Source of the DNA: Desulfosoma caldarium
Lineage (GTDB): Bacteria; Desulfobacterota; Syntrophobacteria; Syntrophobacterales; DSM-9756
Direction: 5' to 3'
DNA: 64,000 bases
Assembly (NCBI RefSeq): GCF_003751385.1
Contig: NZ_RJVA01000013.1
Location: forward strand, 248,001 to 312,000
Positions 1 through 9,345 of this stretch are shown here, piece by piece; the first letter of the stretch is position 1, and each line of letters opens with the position of its first letter. Made by a program: the position numbers and the translations under genes. Under the pieces are notes generated by a model that saw only the letters and a list, made by a program, of their open reading frames with translations, ran no database searches and was not told the DNA's origin.

Positions 1-1440
1 GGCCGCGCGCATCATTCAGCCAAGCGTCTGATCGTCGTACGAAAAGGTTTGATATGTTTACATAGCATTCCTTGAGTACTGAAAGACAAAGCCGGAGACG
101 GTCGTCCATGGCATGCGTCGACGCAATGACCCATGTGATGGCTTATGAGAATATCTGGTGGCGTTGATAAACCAGACCTGTGGTCACCCGAAAAACTCAA
201 TCTAGGCGTCAGGAAAACCATGGGCTTCGAGAGGGCTGGCCGTGTTGGCACAGGCAGGAACTGGAAGCGAGAGTTTGGCGCTGTGGCGGCCGCTTGCATC
301 AAGTTTAGCCGTTGCCCGAAAAGCTAAGTCGATCTCAAGCTTCACGGCACATTCTGGCCCACAGCCTCCGGGGCGAATCTAGAGAATGTGCGTGGCTTGC
401 GCCGTGGCGTAAACCCTTTCGGTGTCATTCTTGGATAACTTTTTCTGAAACAGCGCCGCAAAGCGGTCCTTCGCGGCGTAGGAAATCGTCCCCAATACTG
501 CGCCCTTTTGGCTTACGAACGCAGAGGGACGTCACATCGGCGTTCACTTTGTCCTCTTGCACGGGTGCGCGCACGGTTTACCTCAAAATTTCTCCTGGGA
601 TTCGGCTGGATGGCTGGGTTAGCTATCTCTTGACATGGTGCACCGTCATTCCGGTCAATACACGCCACAGACCGATGTTCCAAGCTAGCATCCTGCGTAT
701 GGCCTGGGTCGCCGTTTCAAAGTCAACCTCGCTGTTTTTGAAAGCTTTGGTCTGCAAGGTGCGGTCTACCATCCCATTCCCGACGAATGGGTCGGGAAGA
801 AAAGGTCGAAGCGCTTAACCCACGGTGATCATTGTCTGCTCGCAAATAGGCGCCTTTCAGGTTGTTCGGCGCATCAAGCCATGAAAGTTTTGGCGTTGCT
901 TAAGCAGAGCTGCCAACATTCGGTGAGAAGCTGCCTCGTACCCGCAGATTATCAAAAAACCGGACGGTCCTTTTAAGTTTCCGAAGAAATTGTCGCCCAA
1001 AGTTCGTAACGGTCTACGGGAGTGTGGAGGTTACGAGCAAGGCGAAAAACGAACCCTTCGTGCGGAAGAGGACTTCTAGGGGTTCTGCAACCGCGTTGTG
1101 AACGTTCCAGGCTTTGAGATCAATGTCGGGAAGGGATTCATGTTCCAACCGGCAGCTCGTCCAAGAGAGTGCTTTGCAACGTTTCGCAGTATATGCCGCT
1201 GCGACAAAAGGCTGGCCGATACGGGTCCATTGGGTGGTCAGGTTCTGCCCCATGCTGTCAGCGAGGCCTCCGATTTTTTTATGTCAAACTCCTCGGTGTC
1301 AGAAGCTGGGCCGATTCATGGAGGCCTCAACCAAGCTCTCAGCCTTCCGCCTATCTCACTCAGATCGATGAAGAATTGAAGAAGCTTAAAGCGGTCATGT
1401 TGCTTTGAGGTTGCTTAGGAGGCTATTTCCGATGGCATAA
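1..1440. other. No intact gene; apparently decayed DNA
   Basis: I see no gene I can support here. The longest open frames lack recognisable motifs, have poor codon composition, and are not preceded by convincing ribosome binding sites. One plus-strand frame around 590-960 reads like degraded protein interrupted by stop codons, but I cannot assign it to a family. Base composition is visibly lower in G+C than in the genes that follow. The stretch may be an old gene or mobile-element remnant. No inverted-repeat ends or target duplications were found. Confidence 0.55.
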
Positions 1441-1462
1441 AGTGCGTAGGTATGACTTTGGC

Positions 1463-2497
1463 CTAAGAACCCTTGCCGAAGGGACAATGGGGGTAGCGGC
1501 ATTGGGGGCAGTCGCGACATAGGCCGCCGTGGCCCAGGAGGGCCAGCTGAGTCTTATTCACCTCTTCGCCAGCCAGGACTCTCGGCAGGATCACATCCAG
1601 GATGGTGACCTTGTGATGCAACGCGCAGGCCGGAACGCCCAAAACGGGCACGGTGCCGATACGGGCCGTAAGCATCATGGCACCGGGCAGGACGGCGGAA
1701 CCATAGTGGATCGATTGGGCCCCAGCGGCCGTGATGGCCGCCCGCGTCACATCGTCGGGATCCACGCTCATGCCCCCCGTGATGAGCAGGAGGTCGCAGC
1801 CCTGGACCAGCGCCTCTTCAATGGCACCTTGAATTTGAGTCACATGATCGGGAACGTAACGAAGAAAGCGAACGGCGGAACCCAGGGCCTCCAACTTTTT
1901 CTGTAAAATGGGCGCGAAGCGGTCTTCAATAAGGCCGTGGTACACTTCACTGCCCGTGATGATCAATGCGGCCGATGCCGCACGAAGAGGCCGCACGGAC
2001 ACGATGCCGCCGTGGGCAGCCGCGATGGCTGCGGCTTTTTCGATGACGGCCCGCGGCATCACCAGAGGAATGGCTCGTGTCGCGGCCACCTGATCGCCTC
2101 GGCTAACCAGAGTTCCGTGGTGCAACGTGGCAAACATGACCTCATCGACCATGTTAAAAGCGGCGAGGGCCGGAATGTTGACGCAAAAGAGCCCGTCCAC
2201 GGCGGCCTTGAGGTTGATCTTTCCCTCACGAGGGCCTTGGTCCCACACCACATTGTCGCCCGCGAGAGCGTCGGCGAGTATGGCGGCCGCCTCGTCTTCG
2301 TGGATTTCGTCCTCGTCCAATTCGAGAACATAAAGGTGGTTCTTGCCGAGCTTTTGCAAATGACAAATGTCCTGCTCGCAGACCTGATGCCCACGACGGA
2401 ACGCCGCGCCTTTAAATTCGCCGGGACGAATTTCGGTGATGTCGTGAGCCAGTTTCGTGCCGACGGCTTCCTGGACAGGAATAACTTTCATTTTCAT
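1463..2497 (-). CDS. MoeA-like molybdopterin-binding protein with C-terminal Cys cluster
   Basis: A 344-residue protein related to the molybdopterin-binding MoeA/MogA fold. It contains ITGSEVYHG and LLITGGMSVDPDD, the type of loop that binds molybdopterin. It is shorter than full MoeA (about 400 residues), and a conventional MoeA is encoded at 42452-43735, so this is probably a specialised paralogue. The C-terminus ends in a Cys-rich tail, CRDCPQCRYPHCPFGKG, which looks able to bind a metal or FeS cluster. The start at 2497 was chosen because GAGGGG lies six bases upstream. It begins 10 bp after the FmdE gene stop, so the two are probably one operon. The role in cofactor handling for the nearby molybdopterin reductase is an inference. 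Confidence 0.75.
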   Translation of the reverse strand: MKMKVIPVQEAVGTKLAHDITEIRPGEFKGAAFRRGHQVCEQDICHLQKLGKNHLYVLELDEDEIHEDEAAAILADALAGDNVVWDQGPREGKINLKAAVDGLFCVNIPALAAFNMVDEVMFATLHHGTLVSRGDQVAATRAIPLVMPRAVIEKAAAIAAAHGGIVSVRPLRAASAALIITGSEVYHGLIEDRFAPILQKKLEALGSAVRFLRYVPDHVTQIQGAIEEALVQGCDLLLITGGMSVDPDDVTRAAITAAGAQSIHYGSAVLPGAMMLTARIGTVPVLGVPACALHHKVTILDVILPRVLAGEEVNKTQLALLGHGGLCRDCPQCRYPHCPFGKGS

Positions 2498-2507
2498 GGA
2501 ATGCCCC

Positions 2508-3167
2508 TCACGATGGTTTCGCTTCAACCTGACTTGACGACCCTCGCGGCGTTTCGTGCAGAGCCGCCGCCACGGACAGCTCCCTCAGCGGCCTAAAATA
2601 TCCGCCCTTGGCGCAGGGAATACACAAAGGACCTTCGGGTCCCATCACTTCCTTGCCATCTCGAACCACTTGCCCACAGCGCACGCACGCTACCTTGCGG
2701 CGGGTCGGCCCCGGCAAGTCCCATTCCCTCACGGGCACCACGACTTCCTGCACGCGAAAGAGCAATTCATCGGGCATACGGCGATAAGCCTCGAGCTGCT
2801 GGGCGGATTTTCCATGCACCTCCGGAGCATAGACCGCGGCCAGATCCCGAGCCTCTTCCGTGGACAGGATTCGAAAGGCTCGGCCGTTTTCAAGATGGAC
2901 AAACGAGGCGGCCATGATGCCGTAGTCCATGAATTTCAAGCTGCGTCGCCCAAGTTTCACACCGGTCACGTGCGCGATGGCGTCGGCGGCGCACCGGTCC
3001 ATTTCCACGTAGACCAAAAATTTTTTGATTTGCGATGGGCTGCGCGGCTCATCCAATCCGATGAGACGACAGCCCAACATGGCCATGCGCACGCCTATGA
3101 CCTGGCCCGGACACAAATGACCATGGGCTTCGGACGATTCCACCAAAAGCGTCTCAAAGTCTTTCAT
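2508..3167 (-). CDS. FmdE-family protein with C-terminal zinc ribbon
   Basis: A 219-residue protein of the family named after formylmethanofuran dehydrogenase subunit E. The N-terminal region has the typical AHGHLCPGQVIGVRMAMLG segment (residues about 14-32), where His and Cys are likely metal ligands. A Cys4 zinc ribbon follows near the C-terminus (CVRCG ... CIPC). In bacteria without methanogenesis this family often sits beside molybdenum enzymes. Here it lies between a MoeA-like gene and a molybdopterin reductase, all on the minus strand. The exact biochemical role is unknown. A part in molybdopterin cofactor insertion or metal handling is the most likely reading but is only an inference from context. 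Confidence 0.8.
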   Translation of the reverse strand: MKDFETLLVESSEAHGHLCPGQVIGVRMAMLGCRLIGLDEPRSPSQIKKFLVYVEMDRCAADAIAHVTGVKLGRRSLKFMDYGIMAASFVHLENGRAFRILSTEEARDLAAVYAPEVHGKSAQQLEAYRRMPDELLFRVQEVVVPVREWDLPGPTRRKVACVRCGQVVRDGKEVMGPEGPLCIPCAKGGYFRPLRELSVAAALHETPRGSSSQVEAKPS

Positions 3168-3437
3168 GCCCAGCCCGTCTCACAGCCTTCTTTCATCGTG
3201 TCCTCATGGGACAGAGCCATCGTTTCGATGAGGTGGAGATTCCATTGAAGCGCCAACCGGTCCCTGTGAAGTCGGCTTGAGCCACGAGCCCAAGAGCCGG
3301 CAATGGTCCACATGCCCGTGGTCACGCAAAAACCTTGCGTTGTGCAGCGTTCCCCTGGGAATAGGTGGAATTAGGGCGCTGCCACAAAAAACATGGGCGA
3401 TGAACCGTCGCTTTGGCACAATTCAAGATGTGACCCC

Positions 3438-6400
3438 CTAAACTTTGATGAGCTTGACGCGACTTTGGTAAAAGACCGCGCTGCCTCCTACCGTATCCAC
3501 AAGACCCGTGTTTTTCAAGATGGGATCTACACGCATGCCGGCATTACCGTGTAATCCCGTCGCTCTTCGGGAATCGGCCGGAATGCGGCGGCCGTCGATG
3601 ACGAGCTCGCTCGCCCCGTAGGCCCAATGGCCGTGTCCCAAGGAAAAGGCAATGACGCCGGGCCGTATACCTTCCATGATGCGCACGCGCCCAATCATGG
3701 GTTTGCGCTGTCCATGGCCCAGGTCCCATTCTCCTTCAGAGTTCGTGGGGGAAACGATGCGCACGCGATCACCTTCCTTGAGCCCCAGACGCTGGGCGTC
3801 ATAGGTGGAGATGTCCACCATGTTTTCGGGGTAAATGGCCTGGAGCCAGTAGTTGCTGACGGTGCGGGACTTGGTTTGGGTGATAACCTTGTAAGTGATG
3901 AGAGTGAGATCAAAACCTTTGGACGCATCATCCAGGAGATTGCCTTGACAATCACACGGCCCTTCCACAAAAGTCGCATGGGGAATGTAGGTCTTCCCTG
4001 TCATGGAATGCCGCGTGGTGGCCATTTTTTCCATATAGAGTCCCACCATCTTGCCGTATTTGTTGGTCAGTTTTCCGTCCTTGTAGGCCGCCGAATAACT
4101 TTGAAAGCGCCCGCCACGATTGAGCACATAGACCACATGGGGCCACAGATCTGCTCCCACCACCTTTTTCCAGCGATCCAACTGATAGACCGTTTCGGGC
4201 AGGTGTCGCCGGGCTTGGGCAAAAATACGCATTTCTTCGGCATCAGCTGCCGGCACCCGTTCCGATCCGTCCGCTTTATCGCCGTGAGCGATGTTGGCCA
4301 CCATGCGCAGATACATATCCTCGTCCCGTTTGAGATGCAATCCGGGTCCAAAGGCGTCTTCTCCGAAACCGGGAAGTTGCATCTTTTCGGCCAGTCCCAG
4401 GATTAAGGATTCCAAGGACAAAGGCATTTTTTCTCCAAACACCGTGACCGTGTCCGTCAAAGGCGCGGAAGCAGGCTGGCGAAAAGGAGCCACCTTGGGC
4501 GTCACGGAAGGATGGGAGCCGGAAAATTCCCACCGTTCCAAATAGGTCAAATCGGGAAAGATATAATCGGCGTACATGGATGTTTCCCCAACGACGATGT
4601 CGGAAACAAAAAAGAGGGGTATCTTTTTGGGATCCGAGAGGATTTCCACCAGCTTGTGGCCTGCTGGCAGGGCGTAGACCGGAGATCCCATGTAAAGAAA
4701 GAGGGCCTTGATGGGATACGGATACGCGTCTCCTATGCTGGGAATGACTTCTTGGTAAACATCGCTGGAAAAAGGATACCAGACCCTTTTGGACGGATAG
4801 CCATCAAACAGAGTGGTTTTGTCGTAAACTTTGCCATGTCGAATAATGGAAATACCCCAACCTTTCAAGCTTCCTTCAAAAACGTTGAGATTGAAAGGCT
4901 TGCCTTCCTTTTTTCCCGTGATGTCATAGGTGCTGGCCTGAGCCAGACCGCCCATGGCGTCGTGGTTGCCGATGAGGGTGTTGAGGGTCATCCAGGTGAG
5001 CACGTTGTAGAAGCCGGACGTGTGCTGGGAGACGCCGCGGTGGCAGTCGGCGACCGCTCGTTTGCCGTGGCTGGTGAATTCCTGGGCCAGTTCCACAATG
5101 TCCTTTTCGCTCACTCCAGCCTTTTCGGCCCATTGGGAAAGGGAAAATCGGCCGGCGGCTTCGCGCAGAATGGTCAGAACGCTTTTAACGCGCAGGCCGT
5201 TCACTTCCGTGTCCACAAAAAGATCACCTGTCACGGGCGTCTTGGTGTCGTTGGGGTCAAAGGGGACAAAGGCATCTCCTTTCATGACCATGAAAGGATC
5301 AAGGTCCCATTCGCCCGAGCCGTCTTTTTTAGGACGTTTTTCCAGAGGCATTCCCAAATCGGATCCGCGCAGGAATGTGCCCGGCTCGCCATTGGGACCG
5401 ATCTTGACAAGCCACGCCGCCTGAGTCCAAGTGGATTCTTGGTTTTTATCCGCCGCAGCCTTGTTGGCATTGGCCAGATAGCGCGCATCGAAGCGCTTGT
5501 TTTCCAGAATCCAATGAATCATGGCCATGCCTAACGCAGCCACGCCGTTGGGTTCAACAGGCAGCCACTTCCAAGCTCGAGCGGCCGTCTTGGAACACCG
5601 AGGGTCTACCACGGCGATTTTGAGGCGGCCGTCGATGATGCCTTGCGTGATCTTGGGTACCCGCAACGGTGGTCCATAATTGGCTTCATATGGGTTGGCA
5701 CCCACAAAGATGATGAATTCGGCGTTGCCTGTGTCGGCCTGCCAGTAAAACTTTTTGCCGCTACCCCACTTGCCCTCTTCAAACTGAACGCTCATGGCCT
5801 TGCAGGTGAAATAAAGAGATCCCTGGCACACGGTGGTGTGGCCGTGAACGTTAATGGATCCCAGGGCTTTGTTGACAAACCTTTTGAGAAGTTCACTGCG
5901 GCCGTGCTTGAGGCGGCCATAATTGAGACAGAACTGGTTGTTTTTGGGGCCCAGATCCGGATGGTCGGGATCGATGAGATAATGAAGGTTCGCAGCGTGT
6001 TTGGTCTTGAACTCTTCCAGAGTCATCTTTTTGGAGGCCACCAGGTCCGCATCGTGAGCCAACGCTTTGGCTATCTTGGGGTCTCGAAGGGCGCAGATAT
6101 CCTTGAGTCCTTCCACGTGGCCTTCGCCAAAGAGATCACCTCCGTTGACAATCTCGTCCAGAGCCTGTTCAAAGGAGATGGTCTTCCATTTGTTTTCACC
6201 GCGTTTACCGGCTCTTTTCAGAACTTTGACCAGGCGATAGGGGTCGTAGAGAGTTTGAATGCCTGCCTGGCCCTTGGGGCAGATGCCGCCTTCCACAGTG
6301 CCCGTCTCGCTGATGGGGGTTTCGTAAGGAATATGCGGGGTCATGGTCCAGGGACTGTAGGGGTTTCCGTCGATCTTGGCCACTTTGCCGTCCACGAACT

Positions 6401-6671
6401 TAACTTTTATGCCGCAATTGGTATTGCACTGCTGGCAGACGGAAAAGATTTGGTTTTCCGGCAGATGGTGACTGAAGGCGTTGGTTTCCAGGCCACTAGG
6501 GTCGGTTTGAGCCCAGGCGTTGTCGTCGGCAAAGCCGGGAAACCATCGGGGCAAGGTCAAGGCCGCCGCGGCCGATCCCCCGAGAAGGGCTGAGCATTTG
6601 AGGAATTGACGCCGTTCCATGGAGTGGTCCAGCACGTTACTTTTCTTGGTGAACGAAGCCTCAGTGCGCAT
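3438..6671 (-). CDS. Tat-exported molybdopterin oxidoreductase, TtrA-like catalytic subunit
   Basis: The 1077-residue catalytic subunit of a DMSO-reductase-family enzyme. A twin-arginine signal ERRQFLK (Arg20-Arg21) is followed by a hydrophobic segment, so the protein should be folded and exported to the periplasm. The [4Fe-4S] ligands are Cys79, Cys82, Cys86 and Cys131. Cys282 in TTVCQGSLYF is the probable molybdenum ligand, just before FVGANPYEANYG. The large size and the gene order FeS, NrfD, Mo subunit match tetrathionate reductase TtrBCA. Polysulfide, arsenate or other sulfur-oxyanion reduction cannot be excluded. The start at 6671 overlaps the NrfD gene by 11 bp and has GAGGAGGG seven bases upstream. 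A 270-bp gap without a gene separates it from the FmdE gene downstream. Confidence 0.85.
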   Translation of the reverse strand: MRTEASFTKKSNVLDHSMERRQFLKCSALLGGSAAAALTLPRWFPGFADDNAWAQTDPSGLETNAFSHHLPENQIFSVCQQCNTNCGIKVKFVDGKVAKIDGNPYSPWTMTPHIPYETPISETGTVEGGICPKGQAGIQTLYDPYRLVKVLKRAGKRGENKWKTISFEQALDEIVNGGDLFGEGHVEGLKDICALRDPKIAKALAHDADLVASKKMTLEEFKTKHAANLHYLIDPDHPDLGPKNNQFCLNYGRLKHGRSELLKRFVNKALGSINVHGHTTVCQGSLYFTCKAMSVQFEEGKWGSGKKFYWQADTGNAEFIIFVGANPYEANYGPPLRVPKITQGIIDGRLKIAVVDPRCSKTAARAWKWLPVEPNGVAALGMAMIHWILENKRFDARYLANANKAAADKNQESTWTQAAWLVKIGPNGEPGTFLRGSDLGMPLEKRPKKDGSGEWDLDPFMVMKGDAFVPFDPNDTKTPVTGDLFVDTEVNGLRVKSVLTILREAAGRFSLSQWAEKAGVSEKDIVELAQEFTSHGKRAVADCHRGVSQHTSGFYNVLTWMTLNTLIGNHDAMGGLAQASTYDITGKKEGKPFNLNVFEGSLKGWGISIIRHGKVYDKTTLFDGYPSKRVWYPFSSDVYQEVIPSIGDAYPYPIKALFLYMGSPVYALPAGHKLVEILSDPKKIPLFFVSDIVVGETSMYADYIFPDLTYLERWEFSGSHPSVTPKVAPFRQPASAPLTDTVTVFGEKMPLSLESLILGLAEKMQLPGFGEDAFGPGLHLKRDEDMYLRMVANIAHGDKADGSERVPAADAEEMRIFAQARRHLPETVYQLDRWKKVVGADLWPHVVYVLNRGGRFQSYSAAYKDGKLTNKYGKMVGLYMEKMATTRHSMTGKTYIPHATFVEGPCDCQGNLLDDASKGFDLTLITYKVITQTKSRTVSNYWLQAIYPENMVDISTYDAQRLGLKEGDRVRIVSPTNSEGEWDLGHGQRKPMIGRVRIMEGIRPGVIAFSLGHGHWAYGASELVIDGRRIPADSRRATGLHGNAGMRVDPILKNTGLVDTVGGSAVFYQSRVKLIKV

Positions 6672-7896
6672 GTTTCATCCCTCCTCGTTGATCCGAATTA
6701 ATGACAGGCAGCCAGCGGGATCCCAAAAGGAAGATCAGCAAGCCTAGGGAAATGACCCACACACTGACCAGCCATTCATTCACGTTAGGGGTGTAATGGG
6801 TGCGAAGACGAGGGTGGTAAAAAGTATGTTCCAGACCTTCCAATTTATAGACGGCCAGATCGGGAATCACAAAGTTGAAGCGGACGGCCAAAAAAGTCAG
6901 GACGATCAGGGCACAAGCCCAAGCTACGGCACCGGGAGAATCTTTTTGAAAGAGCAGAATGAGGAGAGGAATAAAGCTTCCCAGGCCGAGATGAAAGATC
7001 CAAAACGTCCACCAGTAGTCCCCAAAAGCGATGAGATTGAGAGCGGCAACCACGCTGAGTACGTTGGCTTGATACCCGACAAAGAATTGCAAAGCTTCCA
7101 GAAATAGAAACACCAGCAGGCAATACAACACGGCTCGGCCCAAAGACGTGACCAATTCGTCGTCTTTTAAAAAGACATGGGTGAGAAAGGCAATGAGGGC
7201 ACCTCCTGACAGAACGGCCGCCACAATGAAAAGAAGGGGTGTGAGTGCACTGTTCCAGAGGGGCCGGTTCATGAGAATGGCGAAAAAGGCACCGTTGGTG
7301 CCGTAAAACAAAAGACCCACGGGAAGACTGATGAGCGATAGGCCGTGCACGATTCTGTAGTCGCGCCCATAGTCGTCGGGGCCGTAGCTGGATTTGCCCA
7401 AAGCTAAGAGCCGATAAAAGCCACGGCCTTTGCGTTGAGGATCCTTGGACCAGGCCACCAGGTCTCCTCGAATGAGGAAGAAGGTCTTCAGAGCGTAGAC
7501 GATAAGCATGGCATTAAAAAGAACGAACATCCAGGTCATGAGCGAATTGAAGTTGGGGGTGACGAGAAACCGGTAAATGCGGCTCATGCGCCCGAGATCC
7601 AAAGTGATGAAAATCACTTCACACACCAGCACGATGAGCACCGTGTAGGCCGACAGGCGTCCAAGACGATGGAACCTTTCCATATCAAACACATATGCCA
7701 GAATGGTGACCAAAAAGGCCCCGGCGGACAGCCCCAGAAAGAGCAGATAAAAAGCCACCCACAGGCCCCAGGGCACGTAAGATCCAAAAGCCACGGGGTT
7801 CAGGCCGTGAATCAGCCGCTGGACCATGCCCCAGCTGCCCACGATGAGACCCAACACGGCCAGGCCAACGAACAAAGAAAATCGAGTGCGTTGCAT
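6661..7896 (-). CDS. NrfD/PsrC-type membrane subunit, TtrC-like
   Basis: A 411-residue integral membrane protein of the NrfD/PsrC family, with about nine to ten hydrophobic segments and little soluble sequence. Such subunits bind quinone and pass electrons between the membrane pool and an FeS subunit. The gene lies 13 bp after the FeS-subunit gene and overlaps the Mo-subunit gene, so translation of the three is probably coupled. AAGGAG precedes the start codon at a good distance. With its neighbours it would link menaquinol to reduction of a periplasmic acceptor. The acceptor cannot be read from this subunit. Confidence 0.88.
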   Translation of the reverse strand: MQRTRFSLFVGLAVLGLIVGSWGMVQRLIHGLNPVAFGSYVPWGLWVAFYLLFLGLSAGAFLVTILAYVFDMERFHRLGRLSAYTVLIVLVCEVIFITLDLGRMSRIYRFLVTPNFNSLMTWMFVLFNAMLIVYALKTFFLIRGDLVAWSKDPQRKGRGFYRLLALGKSSYGPDDYGRDYRIVHGLSLISLPVGLLFYGTNGAFFAILMNRPLWNSALTPLLFIVAAVLSGGALIAFLTHVFLKDDELVTSLGRAVLYCLLVFLFLEALQFFVGYQANVLSVVAALNLIAFGDYWWTFWIFHLGLGSFIPLLILLFQKDSPGAVAWACALIVLTFLAVRFNFVIPDLAVYKLEGLEHTFYHPRLRTHYTPNVNEWLVSVWVISLGLLIFLLGSRWLPVINSDQRGGMKHAH

Positions 7897-7909
7897 GGCA
7901 GCTCCTTTC

Positions 7910-8662
7910 TCATTTCAAGTAATAGACCGCAGGATGGGTTCCCAGCTCTGGTTTGAGCACAAAGACCCTGGGTGAGCCCAAAAGGTGGTACACGAGGCTC
8001 TCCGGGTCGTTTCGATCTCCGAAAAAGGTGGCCCTCGCCGTGCACGTCGTCACGCAGGCGGGAAGCATGCCTGCGGACAGGCGATGGAGACAAAAATGGC
8101 ACTTTCGGGCGTTGCCAATGGGAGAACCTGTGCCGCGCTGCGGCCAGCGGCGTCCGTATTCCGTGGAAGGGTGGGCTTCGTAGCTTTGCGCCGCGGCCGT
8201 ACGTCCCAGGAGCACCGAGGGGGCATCCGGGGTTTCTTTGGTATACCATTCGCCGAAATCGGAAGTGCGGGCCGAGTAAGGGCAGGCCACCAAACAGTAG
8301 CGACATCCGATGCAGCGATTGTAATCCACGACCACGACGCCTTGCGCATTGGCATAGGTGGCGGTGACCGGACAGACCTTGGTGCACGGCGGGTTCTGGC
8401 AGTGCATGCAGGGTCGAGGGAGAAACCGACGACGCACGGCAGGATACCGTCCCACCTCCTCTTCAATGACCGGGCGGTACACGACACCTGGAGGCAGTTT
8501 GTTTTCCGCCACACAGCCAAGAGTGCAGGCATGGCACCCTGTGCACTTGCCCTGATCGATCACCATGGTCCAGCGCACGTGCTTGGGATCTCTTTGCAGC
8601 GCCCGTTTGAGGTCACGCTGCATACGCACAAGCACATCCTCCGATGGTAAGGTTGTTCCCAT
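7910..8662 (-). CDS. Four-cluster ferredoxin-like subunit, TtrB-like
   Basis: A 250-residue FeS electron-transfer subunit. Four Cys groups are visible: [35 protein letters not shown] and [16 protein letters not shown]. This is the pattern of the NrfC/PsrB/TtrB family, which carries four cubane clusters. No signal peptide is evident. It may be exported in complex with the Tat-dependent catalytic subunit, or assembled on the membrane partner. It is the first structural gene of the reductase operon, 48 bp downstream of the lone receiver gene. AAAGGAG lies upstream of the start. Confidence 0.88.
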   Translation of the reverse strand: MGTTLPSEDVLVRMQRDLKRALQRDPKHVRWTMVIDQGKCTGCHACTLGCVAENKLPPGVVYRPVIEEEVGRYPAVRRRFLPRPCMHCQNPPCTKVCPVTATYANAQGVVVVDYNRCIGCRYCLVACPYSARTSDFGEWYTKETPDAPSVLLGRTAAAQSYEAHPSTEYGRRWPQRGTGSPIGNARKCHFCLHRLSAGMLPACVTTCTARATFFGDRNDPESLVYHLLGSPRVFVLKPELGTHPAVYYLK

Positions 8663-8710
8663 AACGTCTCCTTTCTATGAAAGGTCATGAAAGAAAAGGC
8701 TTCTACAGCG

Positions 8711-9076
8711 TCACGATGGCGCGTCCCGCGTAAACGAGCGCAGCCAAAAACTTACTTCGTTCATGTCCACAGGCTTGCGAAGACACACGCGAAGGTGCTG
8801 GGCAAAGGCCTGCGCCAATTCAGGATGAAAAGTGCGGCGGGATAGCGCGATGAGTGGGGTACGGGGGAAAAGCGCGGCCGTGCGAACAAGCTGAGCTTCC
8901 GACGGAACCGATGTGTCCAAATCCACGAAAATGATGGCCGGATTGTCTTGAGAAGGTGCTTCGGCTAAAGTTGTAAGATCGGAAAAGACAGTCGTTTGTA
9001 AACCGAGTTGTCCCGCCGCGTGATGCAACCGCTCCACAAACTCGCAATCCTCACAGACCACCCACACCTTTTTCAT
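8711..9076 (-). CDS. Stand-alone response-regulator receiver domain
   Basis: A 121-residue protein that is only a receiver domain. It starts MKKVWVVCEDCEF (acidic pocket), has FVDLDT with the likely phospho-acceptor Asp, ALS as the switch Ser/Thr position, and LRKP as the conserved Lys. There is no output domain. It sits between a sigma-54 activator gene and the reductase operon, all on the same strand, and is likely the first gene of the reductase transcript because a candidate -24/-12 promoter lies about 95 bp upstream. No histidine kinase is encoded nearby, so its phosphodonor is unknown. Confidence 0.75.
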   Translation of the reverse strand: MKKVWVVCEDCEFVERLHHAAGQLGLQTTVFSDLTTLAEAPSQDNPAIIFVDLDTSVPSEAQLVRTAALFPRTPLIALSRRTFHPELAQAFAQHLRVCLRKPVDMNEVSFWLRSFTRDAPS

Positions 9077-9169
9077 GTCGTACCCTTGTTACCATCGAGA
9101 AAGAGGCTGGCTTTGTCGTAAGCGGAATTCTGAACAGCGCATTGAAAGCCCATCGCCCTCCGCAGGAAG

Positions 9170-9184
9170 GCAAAGACCATGCCG
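9170..9184 (-). promoter_or_regulatory. Candidate sigma-54 (-24/-12) promoter for the receiver and reductase genes
   Basis: Read on the minus strand the site is CGGCATGGTCTTTGC. The GG of the -24 element and the GC of the -12 element have the exact spacing of the TGGCACG-N4-TTGC consensus. The -12 half is perfect and the -24 half has two mismatches. It lies about 95 bp upstream of the receiver gene. The gene on the other side encodes a sigma-54 activator. Confidence 0.5.
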
Positions 9185-9313
9185 AAAGGTCTTGGTGTTG
9201 CCACCACAGGTCACGCCCACGATTTCCGGTTTGTGGGGGAGAGCGTGCCACGTCACGATGAGACACACTTTCCACGGTCTAGAAAAATTGTGCTGGAATT
9301 CCAGTATCATGAC

Positions 9314-9345
9314 GTGTCCACAATGTGGACACACCGGAGGGTGTC
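9314..9345. promoter_or_regulatory. Palindrome, candidate upstream activator site
   Basis: GTGTCCACAATGTGGACAC (9314-9332) is a perfect inverted repeat with 8-bp arms and a 3-bp spacer. A further GTGTC at 9341-9345 makes a third half-site next to it. The centre lies about 150 bp upstream of the candidate -12 element, the usual range for enhancer sites of sigma-54 activators. It also falls just after the activator gene stop, so a role as a transcript-end hairpin is possible, but no T-run follows on either strand. Confidence 0.45.

Noticed and set aside
312-818. Plus-strand open frame of 168 codons
   Set aside because: Its composition (many Ser, Arg, Pro, Leu) is that of an out-of-frame translation, no motif or RBS was found, and a neighbouring frame looks more protein-like but has stop codons.
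3438-8662. Reading the FeS/NrfD/Mo operon as the Qrc menaquinone reductase complex
   Set aside because: No multiheme QrcA gene is present, the catalytic subunit has Mo- and FeS-ligand Cys residues of an active enzyme, and gene order fits TtrBCA better.
9089-9334. Minus-strand open frame starting with GTG and CPHCGH, like a small zinc-ribbon protein
   Set aside because: The Cys motif is simply the translated palindrome at 9314-9332. There is no ribosome binding site, the rest lacks family features, and the candidate sigma-54 promoter lies inside it.
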